This document shows positions 4,591 through 5,328 of a stretch of 5,328 bases of DNA, one piece after another (the first letter of the stretch is position 1; the number at the start of each line of letters is the position of its first letter). Below the pieces are notes generated by a model. The model saw nothing but the letters and a program-made list of their open reading frames with translations, had not been told where the DNA came from and did no database searches. This DNA is from Chloroflexota bacterium (lineage in GTDB: Bacteria > Chloroflexota > Limnocylindria > Limnocylindrales > CSP1-4). The stretch lies in assembly GCA_021790375.1 (NCBI GenBank), contig JAJYEB010000150.1:1-5328 (forward strand). The letters run 5' to 3'. A program made the position numbers and the translations under genes.

Positions 4591-5328
4591 CTAGAAGACC
4601 GAGTAGCGCTCCGGCGGGCTCGCGTAGCTGTTCGCGTTCGTCTGGGTCGGGTCGGCGACCGCGCGCACGTACCACTGCCCGCGGGTGGTGAAGGCCCAGG
4701 TCCAGCTGGCGCGCCCACTGGCGTCCGCGTACACGTCGCGCTTGGTGGCAAACACCCAGTGTCCGCCCACCTGGTGCCAGAACTGGAACGTGACCTTCGC
4801 CGGCGCGAGGGTGGGCCCGATCGGACGGACGGTGGCCGTGAAGGTGACCTTCGTGCCGGCCGGCACGCTCCTCACCTTGCCCAGGCTGGTCGGGCGCAGC
4901 ACGATGAGCTGGCGCACCACGACGCGAACCGGCGAGCTGGTTCCCGGGCCGAGGTCGGGCGTGCCCGCGTAGGCCGCCTGGAACTGCGTGTTGACGGGCG
5001 GGGTGTAGGTGAACGTGGCTGATCCGGTGGCATCCGTGGTGGCGGTGGCGACGTCCGACCACTGGGTCTCGTTCTGCTGCATGCGCTGCAGCGTGACGGT
5101 GCGGTTGGCTCCGGACTGCGCGATCTGCACGTTCAGCGTCACCGGCTGGCCCCAGGCGATGGCCGTCGCGCTCGCGGTGATGCCGAGCTGCGCGGCGGGA
5201 ACCGTGACGGTGAACATCGCGGGGACGGTGATGCCGCCGCCGGGGGGCTGGTTGACGACCGTCACCGAGCCGGCACCGGGCGCGGCCGTAAGCGCGGCCG
5301 GCACCACGGCGGTCAGCTGGTTGGGTGA
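4591..5328 (-). CDS. Secreted/surface protein with Ig-like domains, C-terminal part (5' end outside window)
   Basis: The frame is open to the right edge (SPNQLTA precedes the GTG at 5307), so the real start lies outside; 245 residues are visible. Residues 1-44 are the end of an IPT/TIG-like Ig domain, with the usual pattern QLTAVVPAALTA, then VTVVNQPPGGG and FTVTVP. Residues 48-140 form a bacterial Ig-like repeat (ITASATAIAWGQPVTLNV, then VTLQRM, TTDATGSATFTY, and the closing SSPVRVVVRQ). Residues 141-245 form another (LRPTSLGKVRSVPAGTKVTF, then FQFWHQVGGHWVF, ADASGRASWTW and WYVRAVAD), ending at SVF. Such repeats occur in secreted or cell-wall proteins that adhere or act as spacers for an N-terminal catalytic domain, not visible here. 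No sorting motif or membrane anchor is at the C-terminus. It is convergent with the propeller gene. The domain type is secure; the function is unknown. Confidence 0.85.
   Translation of the reverse strand, partial: SPNQLTAVVPAALTAAPGAGSVTVVNQPPGGGITVPAMFTVTVPAAQLGITASATAIAWGQPVTLNVQIAQSGANRTVTLQRMQQNETQWSDVATATTDATGSATFTYTPPVNTQFQAAYAGTPDLGPGTSSPVRVVVRQLIVLRPTSLGKVRSVPAGTKVTFTATVRPIGPTLAPAKVTFQFWHQVGGHWVFATKRDVYADASGRASWTWAFTTRGQWYVRAVADPTQTNANSYASPPERYSVF

Overview
This is a GC-rich bacterial window, with G or C at most third codon positions. It holds three convergent or divergent gene blocks and no RNA genes, CRISPR array or transposase. The codon bias, the Ala/Pro/Thr-rich linkers, the Asp-box (BNR/YCF48-like) propeller attached to a sigma-factor partner, and the Ig-like surface protein suggest a high-GC environmental bacterium. 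Chloroflexota (Limnocylindria-like) is my first guess and Actinomycetota the alternative. This is an impression from style, not from a marker gene.

Left block (1-1790): the C-terminal end of a cyclic-nucleotide-binding-domain protein on the + strand (1-374) has a tail of 5-residue repeats. It meets two minus-strand genes head-on. The first transcribed (1155-1790) encodes a helical N-terminus, a long acidic FAPM/AEPEP repeat region and a short basic C-terminal helix. The second (403-1056) encodes an unrecognised protein that looks internally duplicated. A strong GC-rich hairpin lies between them (1082-1116).

Middle block: after a 287-bp divergent intergenic region, a small tandem ACT-domain protein is encoded on the + strand (2078-2458). 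A perfect 11-bp inverted repeat sits inside its coding sequence.

Right block: an ECF-type RNA polymerase sigma factor (2600-3136) overlaps by 11 bp a gene for a single-pass membrane protein (3126-4535). That protein has a short cytoplasmic N-terminus and a large outside domain with five Asp-box motifs. The pair looks like a sigma/anti-sigma module in which the sensor is a beta-propeller. An ECF-like promoter (TTGAAC-N17-CGTC) stands just upstream of the sigma gene and suggests autoregulation. A convergent minus-strand gene for a secreted multi-Ig-domain protein (4591-5328) runs off the right edge. A 15-bp tandem repeat fills the gap between the two convergent genes.

The most interesting element is the ECF sigma / propeller module. 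The partner has no visible zinc anti-sigma motif, so its role rests on gene order, overlap and topology.
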